From assembly GCF_000185385.1 (NCBI RefSeq), contig NZ_GL622296.1, forward strand, positions 1,971,915 to 2,035,914: a stretch of DNA of 64,000 bases, in the 5' to 3' direction. The translations under genes and the position numbers were made by a program. The notes beneath the pieces are model-generated. The model searched no databases, was not told the origin of the DNA, and saw nothing but the letters and a program-made list of their open reading frames with translations. The stretch comes from Lachnoanaerobaculum saburreum DSM 3986 (GTDB lineage: Bacteria > Bacillota > Clostridia > Lachnospirales > Lachnospiraceae). Positions 8,768 through 17,019 of the stretch are shown piece by piece. Position 1 is the stretch's first letter, and every line of letters begins with the position of its first letter.

Positions 8768-9118
8768 TTATATCTTTTTCTTTATATCTTCAATCTCCGC
8801 CTTTAAATCATATATTGTTTTATAAAGCGAAATCATCTCTTCAGCTAATTCCTCCGCTACATTTGCCATAGTCAAATGATCCTGTGAATGAATCAAAATA
8901 ATATTTACAGGAACCGGATCTCCGCCTGCTTCCTGTGCAATCATATCGGTTTGAAGCTCATGTGCCTTCAGAAGTTTTTTATTTGCCTCATTTATCTTCT
9001 CATTTGCCGAGTCAAATCTTCCCTTTCTTGCATCACAAATTGCATCCATTGAATATCCCTTGCTGTCACCTGCCGTAGCAATTATTTCAAATGAAACCTG
9101 ATAATCTTCTTCTCTCAT
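8768..9118 (-). CDS. PTS sugar transporter subunit IIA, lactose/cellobiose family
   Basis: This 116-aa helical phosphocarrier is of the Lac-family IIA type. The motif ILIHSQDHLTM holds His77, the expected phosphorylation site, with Asp80 three residues later at the same spacing as in characterised LacF. It is the first gene of the MurNAc operon and has a GGAG site 5-6 bases before the ATG. It would pass phosphate from HPr to the IIB protein at 5068-5379. Having IIA far from IIB/IIC but in the same gene cluster fits one PTS split by inserted catabolic genes. Confidence 0.9.
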   Translation of the reverse strand: MREEDYQVSFEIIATAGDSKGYSMDAICDARKGRFDSANEKINEANKKLLKAHELQTDMIAQEAGGDPVPVNIILIHSQDHLTMANVAEELAEEMISLYKTIYDLKAEIEDIKKKI

Positions 9119-9137
9119 AAAAGCTCCTACTAATCCT

Positions 9138-9186
9138 AAATAAAATATTGTTTCAAAAAATATTTTATTTAAAGAAATATTGTTTC
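9138..9186. promoter_or_regulatory. candidate MurR/RpiR operator region
   Basis: A perfect 12-bp inverted repeat lies upstream of the PTS IIA gene: AAATAAAATATT (9138-9149) and AATATTTTATTT (9159-9170), separated by 9 bp. The 11-mer AATATTGTTTC occurs at 9144-9154 and again at 9176-9186, 32 bp apart, about three helical turns. The second copy sits inside GAAATATTGTTTC, a GAAA-N5-TTTC half-palindrome typical of RpiR sites. Its position just ahead of the operon that encodes an RpiR regulator supports autoregulation. Confidence 0.6.
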
Positions 9187-9291
9187 TGAGTGTATTTAAT
9201 CACAATACCTTTTAAATGTCAATATATTATATAATCTTTTATTAAAATAACTTATTTCAGATTTTTTAAATACAATTTTTTAAAATTCTTA

Positions 9292-9320
9292 TTGACATTA
9301 TAAAAATTTAGATTTAAAGT
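9292..9320 (+). promoter_or_regulatory. sigma-A promoter of dapL
   Basis: TTGACA at 9292-9297, a 17-bp spacer and TAAAGT at 9315-9320 form a plausible vegetative promoter 44 bases before the dapL start. The AAAGGGG ribosome binding site at 9351-9357 lies 6 bases from the ATG. Confidence 0.6.
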
Positions 9321-9363
9321 ACAGACTTAAAAAGTCATAAACTTCAATATAAAGGGGTACTAA

Positions 9364-10581
9364 ATGTTAAAAATCAATACAAATTTTCAGAAACTTCCCG
9401 GCAGTTATTTATTTTCCGCCATTGCAAAGAAAATAGAAAATTATAAGAATGCAAACCCTGACAAGGATGTTATTCGTCTCGGTATCGGTGATGTTACAAG
9501 ACCTCTTACAAAAAGTGTCATTGACGCACTTCATACTTCGGTTGACGAGATGGCACATGAAGAAACTTTTAGAGGATACGCTCCTGACCTTGGTTATAGT
9601 TTCCTTCGTGAAGCTGTCGCAAAGAACGACTTTGAAAAACGCGGCTGTGATATTTCGGCTGACGAAATCTTTGTATCTGACGGTGCAAAATGTGATTCGG
9701 GAAATATTCAGGAGCTTTTTTCTCTTGACAACACTGTAGGTGTATGTGACCCTGTATACCCTGTATATGTCGACTCCAATGTTATGGCCGGTCGTGCTGG
9801 CGACTATATCGCCGATTTAAGTAAATTTTCAAATATCACATATATGCTGTGCAGTGCCGAAAACAATTTTGCTCCGAACTTGCCTGAAGTTATGCCTGAT
9901 ATTATTTATCTTTGTTTCCCGAACAACCCTACCGGTGCCACTATGAAAAAAAGTGAACTACAAAAGTGGGTTGATGCAGCCAATGCAAGTAAATCTGTGA
10001 TTATATATGACGCCGCATACGAGGCATATATAAGAGAAGACGATGTACCACATTCAATCTATGAATGCAAAGGTGCAAAGACCTGTGCTATTGAACTTCG
10101 CTCCTTTTCAAAGACTGCAGGTTTTACAGGTCTGCGTCTGGGCTATGCGGTAGTTCCGAAAGATTTGATCATGGACGGCTGCTCACTTCATGATATGTGG
10201 GCAAGACGCCACGGTACAAAATATAACGGCGCACCTTATATTGTACAAAGAGCCGGTGAAGCTGTTTACTTTGCACAAGGCCAAGAGGAAGTTAAAGGAT
10301 TGGTCAACTACTATATGCAAAACTGTGACACAATATTGAACGGGTTAAAGGATACAAACCTTAAACTCTTTGGCGGTATCAATGCCCCTTATATTTGGTT
10401 AAAGACACCTGACAATATGACAGGATGGGATTTCTTTGATTTTCTTCTTGAAAAGGCAAATGTTGTCGGAACTCCGGGAGAGGGATTCGGTCCGGGCGGA
10501 AACGGCTACTTCAGACTTACAGCATTCGGAAAACATGAGAATACCGTTGAAGCTGTAAAAAGAATACGAAATGTACTTTAA
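9364..10581 (+). CDS. dapL: LL-diaminopimelate aminotransferase DapL
   Basis: This 405-aa fold-type I PLP enzyme converts tetrahydrodipicolinate directly to LL-diaminopimelate with glutamate as amino donor, the short route to meso-DAP and lysine. It carries the family's conserved GDVTRPL near residue 42, FPNNPTGA (185-192), YDAAYEAY (215-222) and the Schiff-base lysine in SFSKTAGFTG (Lys250). The length is normal. It has its own promoter and a strong downstream terminator, so it is a monocistronic plus-strand gene between two minus-strand operons. This route is common in Clostridia. Confidence 0.95.
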   Translation: MLKINTNFQKLPGSYLFSAIAKKIENYKNANPDKDVIRLGIGDVTRPLTKSVIDALHTSVDEMAHEETFRGYAPDLGYSFLREAVAKNDFEKRGCDISADEIFVSDGAKCDSGNIQELFSLDNTVGVCDPVYPVYVDSNVMAGRAGDYIADLSKFSNITYMLCSAENNFAPNLPEVMPDIIYLCFPNNPTGATMKKSELQKWVDAANASKSVIIYDAAYEAYIREDDVPHSIYECKGAKTCAIELRSFSKTAGFTGLRLGYAVVPKDLIMDGCSLHDMWARRHGTKYNGAPYIVQRAGEAVYFAQGQEEVKGLVNYYMQNCDTILNGLKDTNLKLFGGINAPYIWLKTPDNMTGWDFFDFLLEKANVVGTPGEGFGPGGNGYFRLTAFGKHENTVEAVKRIRNVL

Positions 10582-10587
10582 TATTTT

Positions 10588-10620
10588 TTCGCCTCCAATT
10601 ATATGGAGGCGAATTTTTCT
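10588..10620 (+). terminator. Rho-independent terminator of dapL
   Basis: TTCGCCTCC (10588-10596) and GGAGGCGAA (10605-10613) form a perfect 9-bp stem with an 8-base loop, followed by TTTTTCTTT. It begins seven bases after the dapL stop codon. The T-run lies only on the plus-strand side, so the orientation fits dapL rather than the converging GNAT gene. Confidence 0.9.
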
Positions 10621-10636
10621 TTAGATATGATTTTTA

Positions 10637-11209
10637 CTAAAAGCTTTTTATATCCGAATACTTTAAAAACTCTTTAATTTCTTTATGTTCTCCTATTATC
10701 TTCTCCATCCACACCATATGATACCATCTGCCGAACTTATGTCCGCAGTTTTCAAATTTTCCTACCATCCTGTATCCCATATGTTCATGAAACTGCACAC
10801 TGTTATTATTTAAATATTCATCCTCTTTATCCACATAACCTATACAGGAGTATAAATTTGTTATATTCTGTGCCTTTGCTATATCCTCCAAGACCGAGTA
10901 TAATTTTTTGCCTATACCCATTTTCTTCTTATCCTGATTTAGGTATATGGTAGTCTCTGCGCTAAGTTCATAAGCTTTTCTTCCCACAAAAGGATGAAGA
11001 TATGCATATCCTAATATTTCATTATTCTTTTGTGCCACAAGATACGGATAGTTTTTCATGACTTTTTCCATTCTGATTTTAAACTCTTTTACACTCGGCA
11101 CCTCTGTTTCAAATGATATTGCCGTCTCGCTGACATAATATGCATATATATTAAGTAATTCGTTCGCATCCTCCGGTTCTGCCGATCTTATAGAAATATC
11201 ATCAATCAT
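10637..11209 (-). CDS. GNAT family N-acetyltransferase, phosphinothricin acetyltransferase-like
   Basis: This 190-aa protein has the GNAT fold of the Pat/Bar-like subgroup: it starts ISIRSAEPEDANELL, continues with an YLHPF/AYELSAETTIY region, and has the acetyl-CoA pyrophosphate-binding segment KKMGIGKKLY. It would acetylate a small amine or amino-acid analogue; the substrate is unknown. The longest ORF starts at 11287, but I take the ATG at 11209. That ATG is preceded by GAGGCAAAAGATA, matches the family N-terminus and overlaps the ktrA stop by eight bases (ATGATTGA). Translation is probably coupled to the potassium-uptake genes, though no functional link is evident. Confidence 0.8.
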   Translation of the reverse strand: MIDDISIRSAEPEDANELLNIYAYYVSETAISFETEVPSVKEFKIRMEKVMKNYPYLVAQKNNEILGYAYLHPFVGRKAYELSAETTIYLNQDKKKMGIGKKLYSVLEDIAKAQNITNLYSCIGYVDKEDEYLNNNSVQFHEHMGYRMVGKFENCGHKFGRWYHMVWMEKIIGEHKEIKEFLKYSDIKSF

Positions 11210-11900
11210 TATCTTTTGCCTCTTCTTCTGTTGTAAAATTGCTTGAATCAAAATGTAAGAACTTTTCCAAATACTTATCTGCTCCATAAACCATTATATC
11301 CTGATCCTTTTCAAACTTTATCTGTGGAGTAATAGTCATATACCAGCTATCACCTTTTTTTATTGCCATAATATTAACTTTGTATTTTTTCCTTATATCA
11401 AGCTCCAATACAGTTTTTCCCTCCCAGCTTTTAGGTACCTTACATTCAAATATTGAATTTTCTCCGGGTAATTCTATATAATTTGAAATATTATTTGAGC
11501 TGTATCTTATAGCACTCCATTCAGCAAGTTGTCTTTCAGGATAAACAACCTCATCGGCACCGTTTTTTAAAAGAAATTTTGCTTGCGTATCTCTGGATGC
11601 TCTGGATACCACATATTTTGCTCCACACTCACTAAGAAGTGATGTTGTTTCAAGTGAAGTTTGAAAATCATCACCTATTGCCACAAAACAAGAATCAAAA
11701 TTGCTTACACCGATTGATTTTATAAACTCGACCTTTGTACTGTCGCCAATCATTGAGTTTAAAGTATAAGGCAATACCTGCTCAATACAGTCCTCATTTC
11801 TGTCTATAGCCATTACATCATATCCAAGTTCATACAACTTTTTACATAAATGACGTCCAAAACGTCCTACTCCTATTACCAAAAAACTTTTCATTTTCAA
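11202..11900 (-). CDS. ktrA: KtrA/TrkA-type potassium uptake regulatory subunit
   Basis: This 232-aa cytoplasmic RCK protein has an N-terminal Rossmann RCK_N domain with VIGVGRFGRH (nucleotide-binding glycine motif), followed by an RCK_C domain from about residue 140. It forms the ring that gates the KtrB membrane channel in response to ATP/ADP or cyclic di-AMP. The start is TTG at 11900: AAGG lies six bases before it, whereas the next ATG (11894) is too far from that site. It is encoded 19 bases after ktrB and overlaps the acetyltransferase gene. Confidence 0.9.
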   Translation of the reverse strand: MKMKSFLVIGVGRFGRHLCKKLYELGYDVMAIDRNEDCIEQVLPYTLNSMIGDSTKVEFIKSIGVSNFDSCFVAIGDDFQTSLETTSLLSECGAKYVVSRASRDTQAKFLLKNGADEVVYPERQLAEWSAIRYSSNNISNYIELPGENSIFECKVPKSWEGKTVLELDIRKKYKVNIMAIKKGDSWYMTITPQIKFEKDQDIMVYGADKYLEKFLHFDSSNFTTEEEAKDND

Positions 11901-11919
11901 TCTTTACCTTCTATCAAAT

Positions 11920-13260
11920 TTATCCTACAGCTACCTGCTCCTTCGGATATCTTGCATTTCCGTTATTCTTAGGATTAACGGCTGCAAAGATAAGTGTTAT
12001 ACCGCCCACTCTTCCTATATACATCATACAGATCAACAATATTTTTGAAATAATTCCAAGATGTGGTGTAATACCCAAAGTCAGTCCTACCGTTGCAACA
12101 GCAGATGCACACTCAAACATTGTTTCTTTCAACGAAAATCCTTCTATTCCGCTTATAATCATTGATCCGACTATAAATAAAAATATATCCAAAGCAAATA
12201 CCGCAACGGCATTCTTTATTATATCCGGTTCAATCCTTTTCTTAAATACCGCTACCTCTTTATCCTGCTTTAAAACGGAACACATTGTAGCAACTAAAAT
12301 AAAAATTGTAGTCATCTTTATACCGCCTGCTGTAGATCCCGATCCTCCACCTATCAACATCAAAATAATCGTCATTGCTATACCGTTGTCACTGAATTTC
12401 GTATAATCAATTGTATTAAATCCTGCCGTTCTGGGGGTGACAGCTTGAAATACACTTGAAAGTACTCTTGTTTTAATATTCAAAGTGCTAAACTCCGTAA
12501 AGAAAAATAAAACAGACGGAAATACAACCAAAACAGTACTCATTAAAAAAACTATCTTGGTTTGAGTGGAATATCTCTTAAAATCAAATTTGTAATTAAC
12601 TACATCCCTCCATATAAGAAAACCCAGACCTCCTATTAGTATCAATAACATTATTGTTATATTTATCATTATATCCGATTGGTATTTTGTTAATGAAGAA
12701 AATTTACTCACATCACCCATCAGATCAAATCCTGCATTACAAAATGCGGATATTGAATGAAATATCGAATAATAGATACCCTTTGTTACTCCAAAGTCTT
12801 TCATAAAGCTTGGAAACATAAGAAATGCACCGATCATCTCAATAATAACAGTTCCCTTAAATATAAAACTTGTAAGTTTAACAATACCTCCTATTTGTGG
12901 GGCCGACAGAGCATTTTGTAATGTTGCTCTGTCCCTGAGTCCTATTTTTTTACCTGCCACCTGTGTAAATACAGCTATCATTGTAACTACACCAAGCCCT
13001 CCGCATTGTATCATAGCTATAATTATTATCTTCCCGAATAAAGACCAATGTGTAGCCGTATCATATACTATAAGTCCTGTAACACAGCTTGCACTTGTAG
13101 CTGTAAATAAAGCATCTATAAACGGTGTAAATTCTCCGCTTCTTGATGAAACAGGAAGACTTAGAATACTTGCACCTAAAAATATCATAATGATAAAACC
13201 GAATAATATAATTCTTGCACTGCTGAACTGATTTAAAACTTTTTTCTTTATTTCTTTCAT
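11920..13260 (-). CDS. ktrB: KtrB/TrkH family potassium transporter
   Basis: This 446-aa membrane protein of the TrkH/KtrB superfamily has four tandem M1-P-M2 units. Selectivity-filter-like segments are visible as TATSASCVTGL, SISAFCNAGFD, TPRTAGFN and ASAVATVGLT, and the central glycine-rich gating region is GGGSGSTAGGIK. It moves potassium (with sodium) across the cytoplasmic membrane in complex with KtrA, encoded directly downstream. The ribosome binding site is weak and AT-rich, and the gene follows the terminator of the oad operon, so it probably has its own promoter there that I could not identify confidently. Confidence 0.92.
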   Translation of the reverse strand: MKEIKKKVLNQFSSARIILFGFIIMIFLGASILSLPVSSRSGEFTPFIDALFTATSASCVTGLIVYDTATHWSLFGKIIIIAMIQCGGLGVVTMIAVFTQVAGKKIGLRDRATLQNALSAPQIGGIVKLTSFIFKGTVIIEMIGAFLMFPSFMKDFGVTKGIYYSIFHSISAFCNAGFDLMGDVSKFSSLTKYQSDIMINITIMLLILIGGLGFLIWRDVVNYKFDFKRYSTQTKIVFLMSTVLVVFPSVLFFFTEFSTLNIKTRVLSSVFQAVTPRTAGFNTIDYTKFSDNGIAMTIILMLIGGGSGSTAGGIKMTTIFILVATMCSVLKQDKEVAVFKKRIEPDIIKNAVAVFALDIFLFIVGSMIISGIEGFSLKETMFECASAVATVGLTLGITPHLGIISKILLICMMYIGRVGGITLIFAAVNPKNNGNARYPKEQVAVG

Positions 13261-13273
13261 TTTCTTTTACATA

Positions 13274-13306
13274 AAAATCCCCTACATTAAGTAAGTAAGG
13301 GATTTT
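13274..13306 (-). terminator. terminator of the carboxyltransferase/oad operon
   Basis: AAAATCCC (13274-13281) pairs with GGGATTTT (13299-13306), with partial extension of the stem inward. Read on the minus strand, the stem ends in TTTTTATG. It lies 18 bases after the stop of the OadA-like gene and before ktrB. Confidence 0.7.
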
Positions 13307-13323
13307 GTGAATATACCTTTTAT

Positions 13324-14739
13324 TTATACCGGATATGCTCCCGCTTCTTTATTCGCCTTAGTCATATCCACCTTTGTCTTTTGTGCCTCTCTGTACTCAA
13401 AGAACTCTTCAGCAACCTTTGGGAACAGTGCGTACGTCAGCACATCCTCATCCTGTTGTTTCCACTTTGCCACCTTTTTTTCAAACTCAGGAAGTTGCGG
13501 CTTTATCAGGTCAGCCGGTCTACAAGTAATAGGCTTTTCGTCACCTATTATCTTCTTTTGTACTTCCTTGTTGAAAGGCTTGATAGTCTGACCGAACTCT
13601 CCAAGCATTATTTTCTTAGACTCTTTCGGAACTATCTTATATCTCTCACCTGAAAGCACATTCATAACAGCCTGTGTACCCACTATCTGTGATGAAGGAG
13701 TAACAAGCGGCGGCTCGCCGAAATCTTTTCTTACTCTTGGGATTTCTTCCAAAACCTCTCTGTACTTATCTTCTTTTCCGGCTTCTTTAAGCTGATTGAT
13801 AAGATTTGAAAGCATACCTCCCGGAACCTGATATTTCAATGTGTTTATATTTACGCCAAGTACCTTAGGATTTAGAAGTCCGCTCTTTAAAAACTCTTCT
13901 CTTATCGGTCTGAAGTAGTCAGCTATCTCGGATAAAAGATTGATATCAAGTCCTGTATCGTAAGGTGTTCCCTTAAATGTCTCCACCATAACTTCTGTGG
14001 CAGGCTGTGAGGTACCGAGTGCAAACGGTGAAATTGCAGTATCAATGATATCACAGCCCGACTCTACAGCTTTTAAAAGAGACATTGATGCAAGACCTGC
14101 CGTATAGTGAGTATGAAGTTCTATAGGTAACTTGGTAGATTCCTTAAGGCTTCCTATAAGCTCCTGTGCGGCATATGGTGTCAAAAGACCTGCCATATCC
14201 TTAACACAAAGTGAGTCCGCACCCATATCCTCTATTCTCTTTGCAATGTCTTTCCAGTAATCAAGTGTATATGCATCACCCAAAGTGTAACAAAGTGCTA
14301 TCTGAACCTCTGCATTCTTTTCCTTATTTGCCGCATTTACAGCAGTCTTTAAGTTTCTGATATCATTAAGTGCATCAAATATACGAATGATATCAATACC
14401 GTTTGCTACCGACTTTTGAACAAAATATTCTACAACATCATCCGCATAATGATTGTAACCTAAGATATTCTGGCCTCTAAATAACATCTGAAGCTTGGTA
14501 TTTTTAAATCCTGCTTTAAACTTACGAAGTCTCTCCCATGGATCTTCATGTAAAAATCTTAAGGAAGCATCAAATGTAGCACCACCCCAACATTCTACAG
14601 CTCTATAGCCTACCTTATCCATTTTATCTATTATAGGAAGCATCTGTTCCGTAGTCATTCTGGTTGCCACCAAAGATTGATGTGCATCACGAAGCACAGT
14701 CTCGACTATCTGAACAGGCTTTTTCTCAATTTCTGCCAT
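13324..14739 (-). CDS. oxaloacetate decarboxylase alpha / transcarboxylase 5S-type subunit
   Basis: This 471-aa carboxyltransferase is of the HMGL-like/PYC type. Metal-site and catalytic residues are visible: Asp18 in VLRDAHQS, Lys180 in CVKDMAG, and His209 and His211 in ELHTHYTAG. It stops short of a biotin domain; the biotin carrier is a separate gene in the same operon (15917-16273). Such subunits interconvert oxaloacetate and pyruvate with carboxybiotin. It is the last gene of the operon, nine bases after oadB. Because a 12S-like CT subunit is also encoded, the complex may act as a transcarboxylase as well as a sodium-pumping decarboxylase. PycB is an alternative name for the same fold. 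Confidence 0.88.
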   Translation of the reverse strand: MAEIEKKPVQIVETVLRDAHQSLVATRMTTEQMLPIIDKMDKVGYRAVECWGGATFDASLRFLHEDPWERLRKFKAGFKNTKLQMLFRGQNILGYNHYADDVVEYFVQKSVANGIDIIRIFDALNDIRNLKTAVNAANKEKNAEVQIALCYTLGDAYTLDYWKDIAKRIEDMGADSLCVKDMAGLLTPYAAQELIGSLKESTKLPIELHTHYTAGLASMSLLKAVESGCDIIDTAISPFALGTSQPATEVMVETFKGTPYDTGLDINLLSEIADYFRPIREEFLKSGLLNPKVLGVNINTLKYQVPGGMLSNLINQLKEAGKEDKYREVLEEIPRVRKDFGEPPLVTPSSQIVGTQAVMNVLSGERYKIVPKESKKIMLGEFGQTIKPFNKEVQKKIIGDEKPITCRPADLIKPQLPEFEKKVAKWKQQDEDVLTYALFPKVAEEFFEYREAQKTKVDMTKANKEAGAYPV

Positions 14740-14748
14740 AATCTCTCC

Positions 14749-15900
14749 TTATACTATTCCAAATATTGCCATAAAGGTTCCTGCCGCCACAGCAGTACCT
14801 ATAACGCCTGCTACATTAGGTCCCATAGCATGCATCAAAAGGAAGTTTGTGGGGTCATACTCCGCACCGACCTTTTGTGAAACTCTGGCTGCCATCGGAA
14901 CCGCCGATACTCCTGCCGAACCGATAAGAGGATTTACCTTACCGCCTGTAACCTTACACATTATCTTACCGAATATTACGCCTGCCCAGGTACCGAAAGC
15001 AAAAGCTATAAGACCAAGTGCTACAATCTTTAAAGTTGTAACTTTCAGGAACGCTTCCGCACTTGTAGTAGCTCCTACACTTGTTCCAAGCAAAATAACC
15101 ACAATATACATCATTGCATTTGCCGCCGTCTCTGTAAGCTGTTTTACAACACCGCTCTCCTTAAAGAGATTGCCAAGCATCAGCATACCTACAAGCGGAG
15201 CTGTAGTAGGAAGTATAAGACATACCACTACTGTAACTATTATCGGGAAAAGAATCTTCTCAAGCTGTGATACAGGACGAAGCTGTTCCATCTTGATTCT
15301 CTTTTCTTCATCTGTAGTAAAGAATTTCATAATAGGCGGCTGTATAATAGGTACCAACGCCATATATGAGTATGCCGCTACAGCAATAGGTCCCAGATAC
15401 TCGGTCTGTCCAAGCTTACCTGCAAGGAATATGGAAGTAGGTCCGTCGGCACCGCCTATAATAGATATGGCGGCAGCGGCCTTATCATTAAATCCCATAA
15501 GTATTGCTATAAAGTAAGCCGCATAGATTCCAAACTGTGCAGCCGCACCAAGTAAGAATGACTTCGGATTTGCAATCAGAGGTCCAAAATCTGTCTGTGC
15601 ACCTACACCCATAAATATAAGTGACGGCAATATACTCCACTCATCCAAAATATAGAAATAATGAAGTAAACCGCCCACTCCGTTTGTAGAGTTCTCAGGC
15701 TTTAACATTATATCAGGATAGATATTTACAAGTAACATACCAAAGGCGATAGGCACCAACAAAAGCGGCTCAAATCCTCTCTTGATTGCCAAATACAGAA
15801 AAATAAAGGCAACAAAAATCATTACCAGATTACCGACGGTAAGATTCATAAATGCAGTCTGAGCAATCAGATTGGATAATGTATTTAATATATAATCCAT
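14749..15900 (-). CDS. oadB: sodium-ion-translocating decarboxylase beta subunit OadB
   Basis: This 383-aa multi-pass membrane protein is of the OadB/MmdB/GcdB family. It decarboxylates carboxybiotin and couples this to sodium export. Family hallmarks are present: FMGVGAQTDFGPLIANP, SIIGGADGPTSIFLAGKL (the region with the sodium-binding aspartate), and GSAGVSAVPMAARV with LLMHAMGPNVAGVIG near the C-terminus. It lies 16 bases after the biotin carrier gene. In this operon it receives carboxylated carrier from the cytoplasmic CT subunits. Confidence 0.95.
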   Translation of the reverse strand: MDYILNTLSNLIAQTAFMNLTVGNLVMIFVAFIFLYLAIKRGFEPLLLVPIAFGMLLVNIYPDIMLKPENSTNGVGGLLHYFYILDEWSILPSLIFMGVGAQTDFGPLIANPKSFLLGAAAQFGIYAAYFIAILMGFNDKAAAAISIIGGADGPTSIFLAGKLGQTEYLGPIAVAAYSYMALVPIIQPPIMKFFTTDEEKRIKMEQLRPVSQLEKILFPIIVTVVVCLILPTTAPLVGMLMLGNLFKESGVVKQLTETAANAMMYIVVILLGTSVGATTSAEAFLKVTTLKIVALGLIAFAFGTWAGVIFGKIMCKVTGGKVNPLIGSAGVSAVPMAARVSQKVGAEYDPTNFLLMHAMGPNVAGVIGTAVAAGTFMAIFGIV

Positions 15901-15916
15901 TTTTCTCCTCCGGTTA

Positions 15917-16273
15917 CTAGTTAAGTGTTACAAGAGTTTGATTAGTCTCAACGCTGTCTCCAACATTTACATTTATGCCTGCAACAGTACCGTCTTCCGG
16001 TGCCACTATATCATTTTCCATCTTCATAGCCTCAAGTATGGCTACCACTTCACCCTTTTTTACCGCCTGATTTACACTTACCTTAATTCCAAGTATCTTA
16101 CCGCTCATAGGTGCCGCCACCTTTACTCTGCCCTCACTGCCACTTGCAACAGGTGCAGCAGGCTTAACTACAGGTGCCGCAGATGCCTGTACTGCGGGAG
16201 TGCTTACACCGCCCTTTTCTTCTACAGATACCTCATATGATTTACCGTTTACTGTAATAGTATAATTTTTCAT
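15917..16273 (-). CDS. biotin carboxyl carrier protein of the decarboxylase complex
   Basis: This 118-aa protein has a short N-terminal strand region, a Pro/Ala-rich flexible linker (about residues 25-45) and a C-terminal biotinyl domain with EAMKMEND, where Lys84 is the biotinylation site. It shuttles the carboxyl group between the CT subunits and OadB. The longest ORF would begin with GTG at 16285, but that codon forms part of the GGAGG ribosome binding site. The ATG at 16273, five bases after GGAGG, is the better start. It is the equivalent of the MmdC/GcdC carrier subunit. Confidence 0.93.
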   Translation of the reverse strand: MKNYTITVNGKSYEVSVEEKGGVSTPAVQASAAPVVKPAAPVASGSEGRVKVAAPMSGKILGIKVSVNQAVKKGEVVAILEAMKMENDIVAPEDGTVAGINVNVGDSVETNQTLVTLN

Positions 16274-16284
16274 TTTAACCTCCA

Positions 16285-17010
16285 CTATCTTTTAACTCTC
16301 TTTATTGAGCGAACAATTAAGTTTGACGCATCATTACCGCTAAACTCAGCTACAGCCGCCGTAATAACCGCTGCCAGTTCCAAGTCATCACAAAGATTTT
16401 CACCGCTCTTTTCTGAATCGGCTACAGCAATTACAGGTTTTTCCTTTGCCTTAGTCTTTAATTTATTTTCAAATATATTGATATACTTAAACAAACTTAT
16501 AAGGAATGATATGAAAATAAGTATAATAAACACTGTTCCCATTCCAAGTACAGTATTCAGTGCAGCCTTTTCCATATTTTCAGCTACACTATATTTGGGT
16601 GTAATAGAAAATACTGTTACATTGTTGGTCTTTATATCAAATCCGAGTGTCATCTCAGACTTTCTCTTATCACCTGTATATTTTATCTTAACAACATAAT
16701 TTCCGTCAGAAAGTTTAACATCAGTTTTATCAATACCCTGTAGGCTTCCAACTGTCTTTCTACTTGACTGAAAGCTTTTAAGCCCTTCTAAGAATGCTTG
16801 CTGATTTTGATTTCCTTTTTCAGTATCATTAATTACTTGAGCCAGCTGAGCATCATCCATCTGATAGAGCTGATTTAAAAGTGCTTCACCCTGTTTTTTC
16901 AACTGTTCAGTCATCTCACCTGTAATGTCACTTTTCTTTCCGCAGGCACCAAGCGCAAACAATACAATCATAAACAGACATAAATATAAAAATCTTTTCA
17001 TCCTTTTCAT
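16285..17010 (-). CDS. OadG-family gamma subunit with N-terminal lipoprotein domain
   Basis: This 241-aa protein opens with a lipoprotein signal peptide (lipobox ALGAC, Cys23). It continues with about 120 residues of a predicted extracytoplasmic domain, then one membrane helix (about 154-178), a variable linker, and the C-terminal EAAVITAAVAEF-like segment and SNLIVRSIKRVKR tail typical of OadG chains. In the known complexes OadG is a small membrane anchor that assembles the alpha and beta subunits. Here the usual short N-terminus is replaced by a secreted domain, so the protein would have both a lipid-anchored external part and the assembly helix. The function of the external part is unknown. 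It is encoded between the 12S-like CT and the biotin carrier. Confidence 0.75.
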   Translation of the reverse strand: MKRMKRFLYLCLFMIVLFALGACGKKSDITGEMTEQLKKQGEALLNQLYQMDDAQLAQVINDTEKGNQNQQAFLEGLKSFQSSRKTVGSLQGIDKTDVKLSDGNYVVKIKYTGDKRKSEMTLGFDIKTNNVTVFSITPKYSVAENMEKAALNTVLGMGTVFIILIFISFLISLFKYINIFENKLKTKAKEKPVIAVADSEKSGENLCDDLELAAVITAAVAEFSGNDASNLIVRSIKRVKR

Positions 17011-17019
17011 GATTCACCT

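Noticed and set aside
10637-10690. Bidirectional function of the dapL terminator for the GNAT gene
   Set aside because: On the minus strand the stem is followed by A residues, not T, so only the plus-strand orientation fits.
11210-11287. Longer start for the GNAT protein
   Set aside because: The extra 26 residues are encoded inside ktrA with no ribosome binding site, while the ATG at 11209 has one and matches the family.
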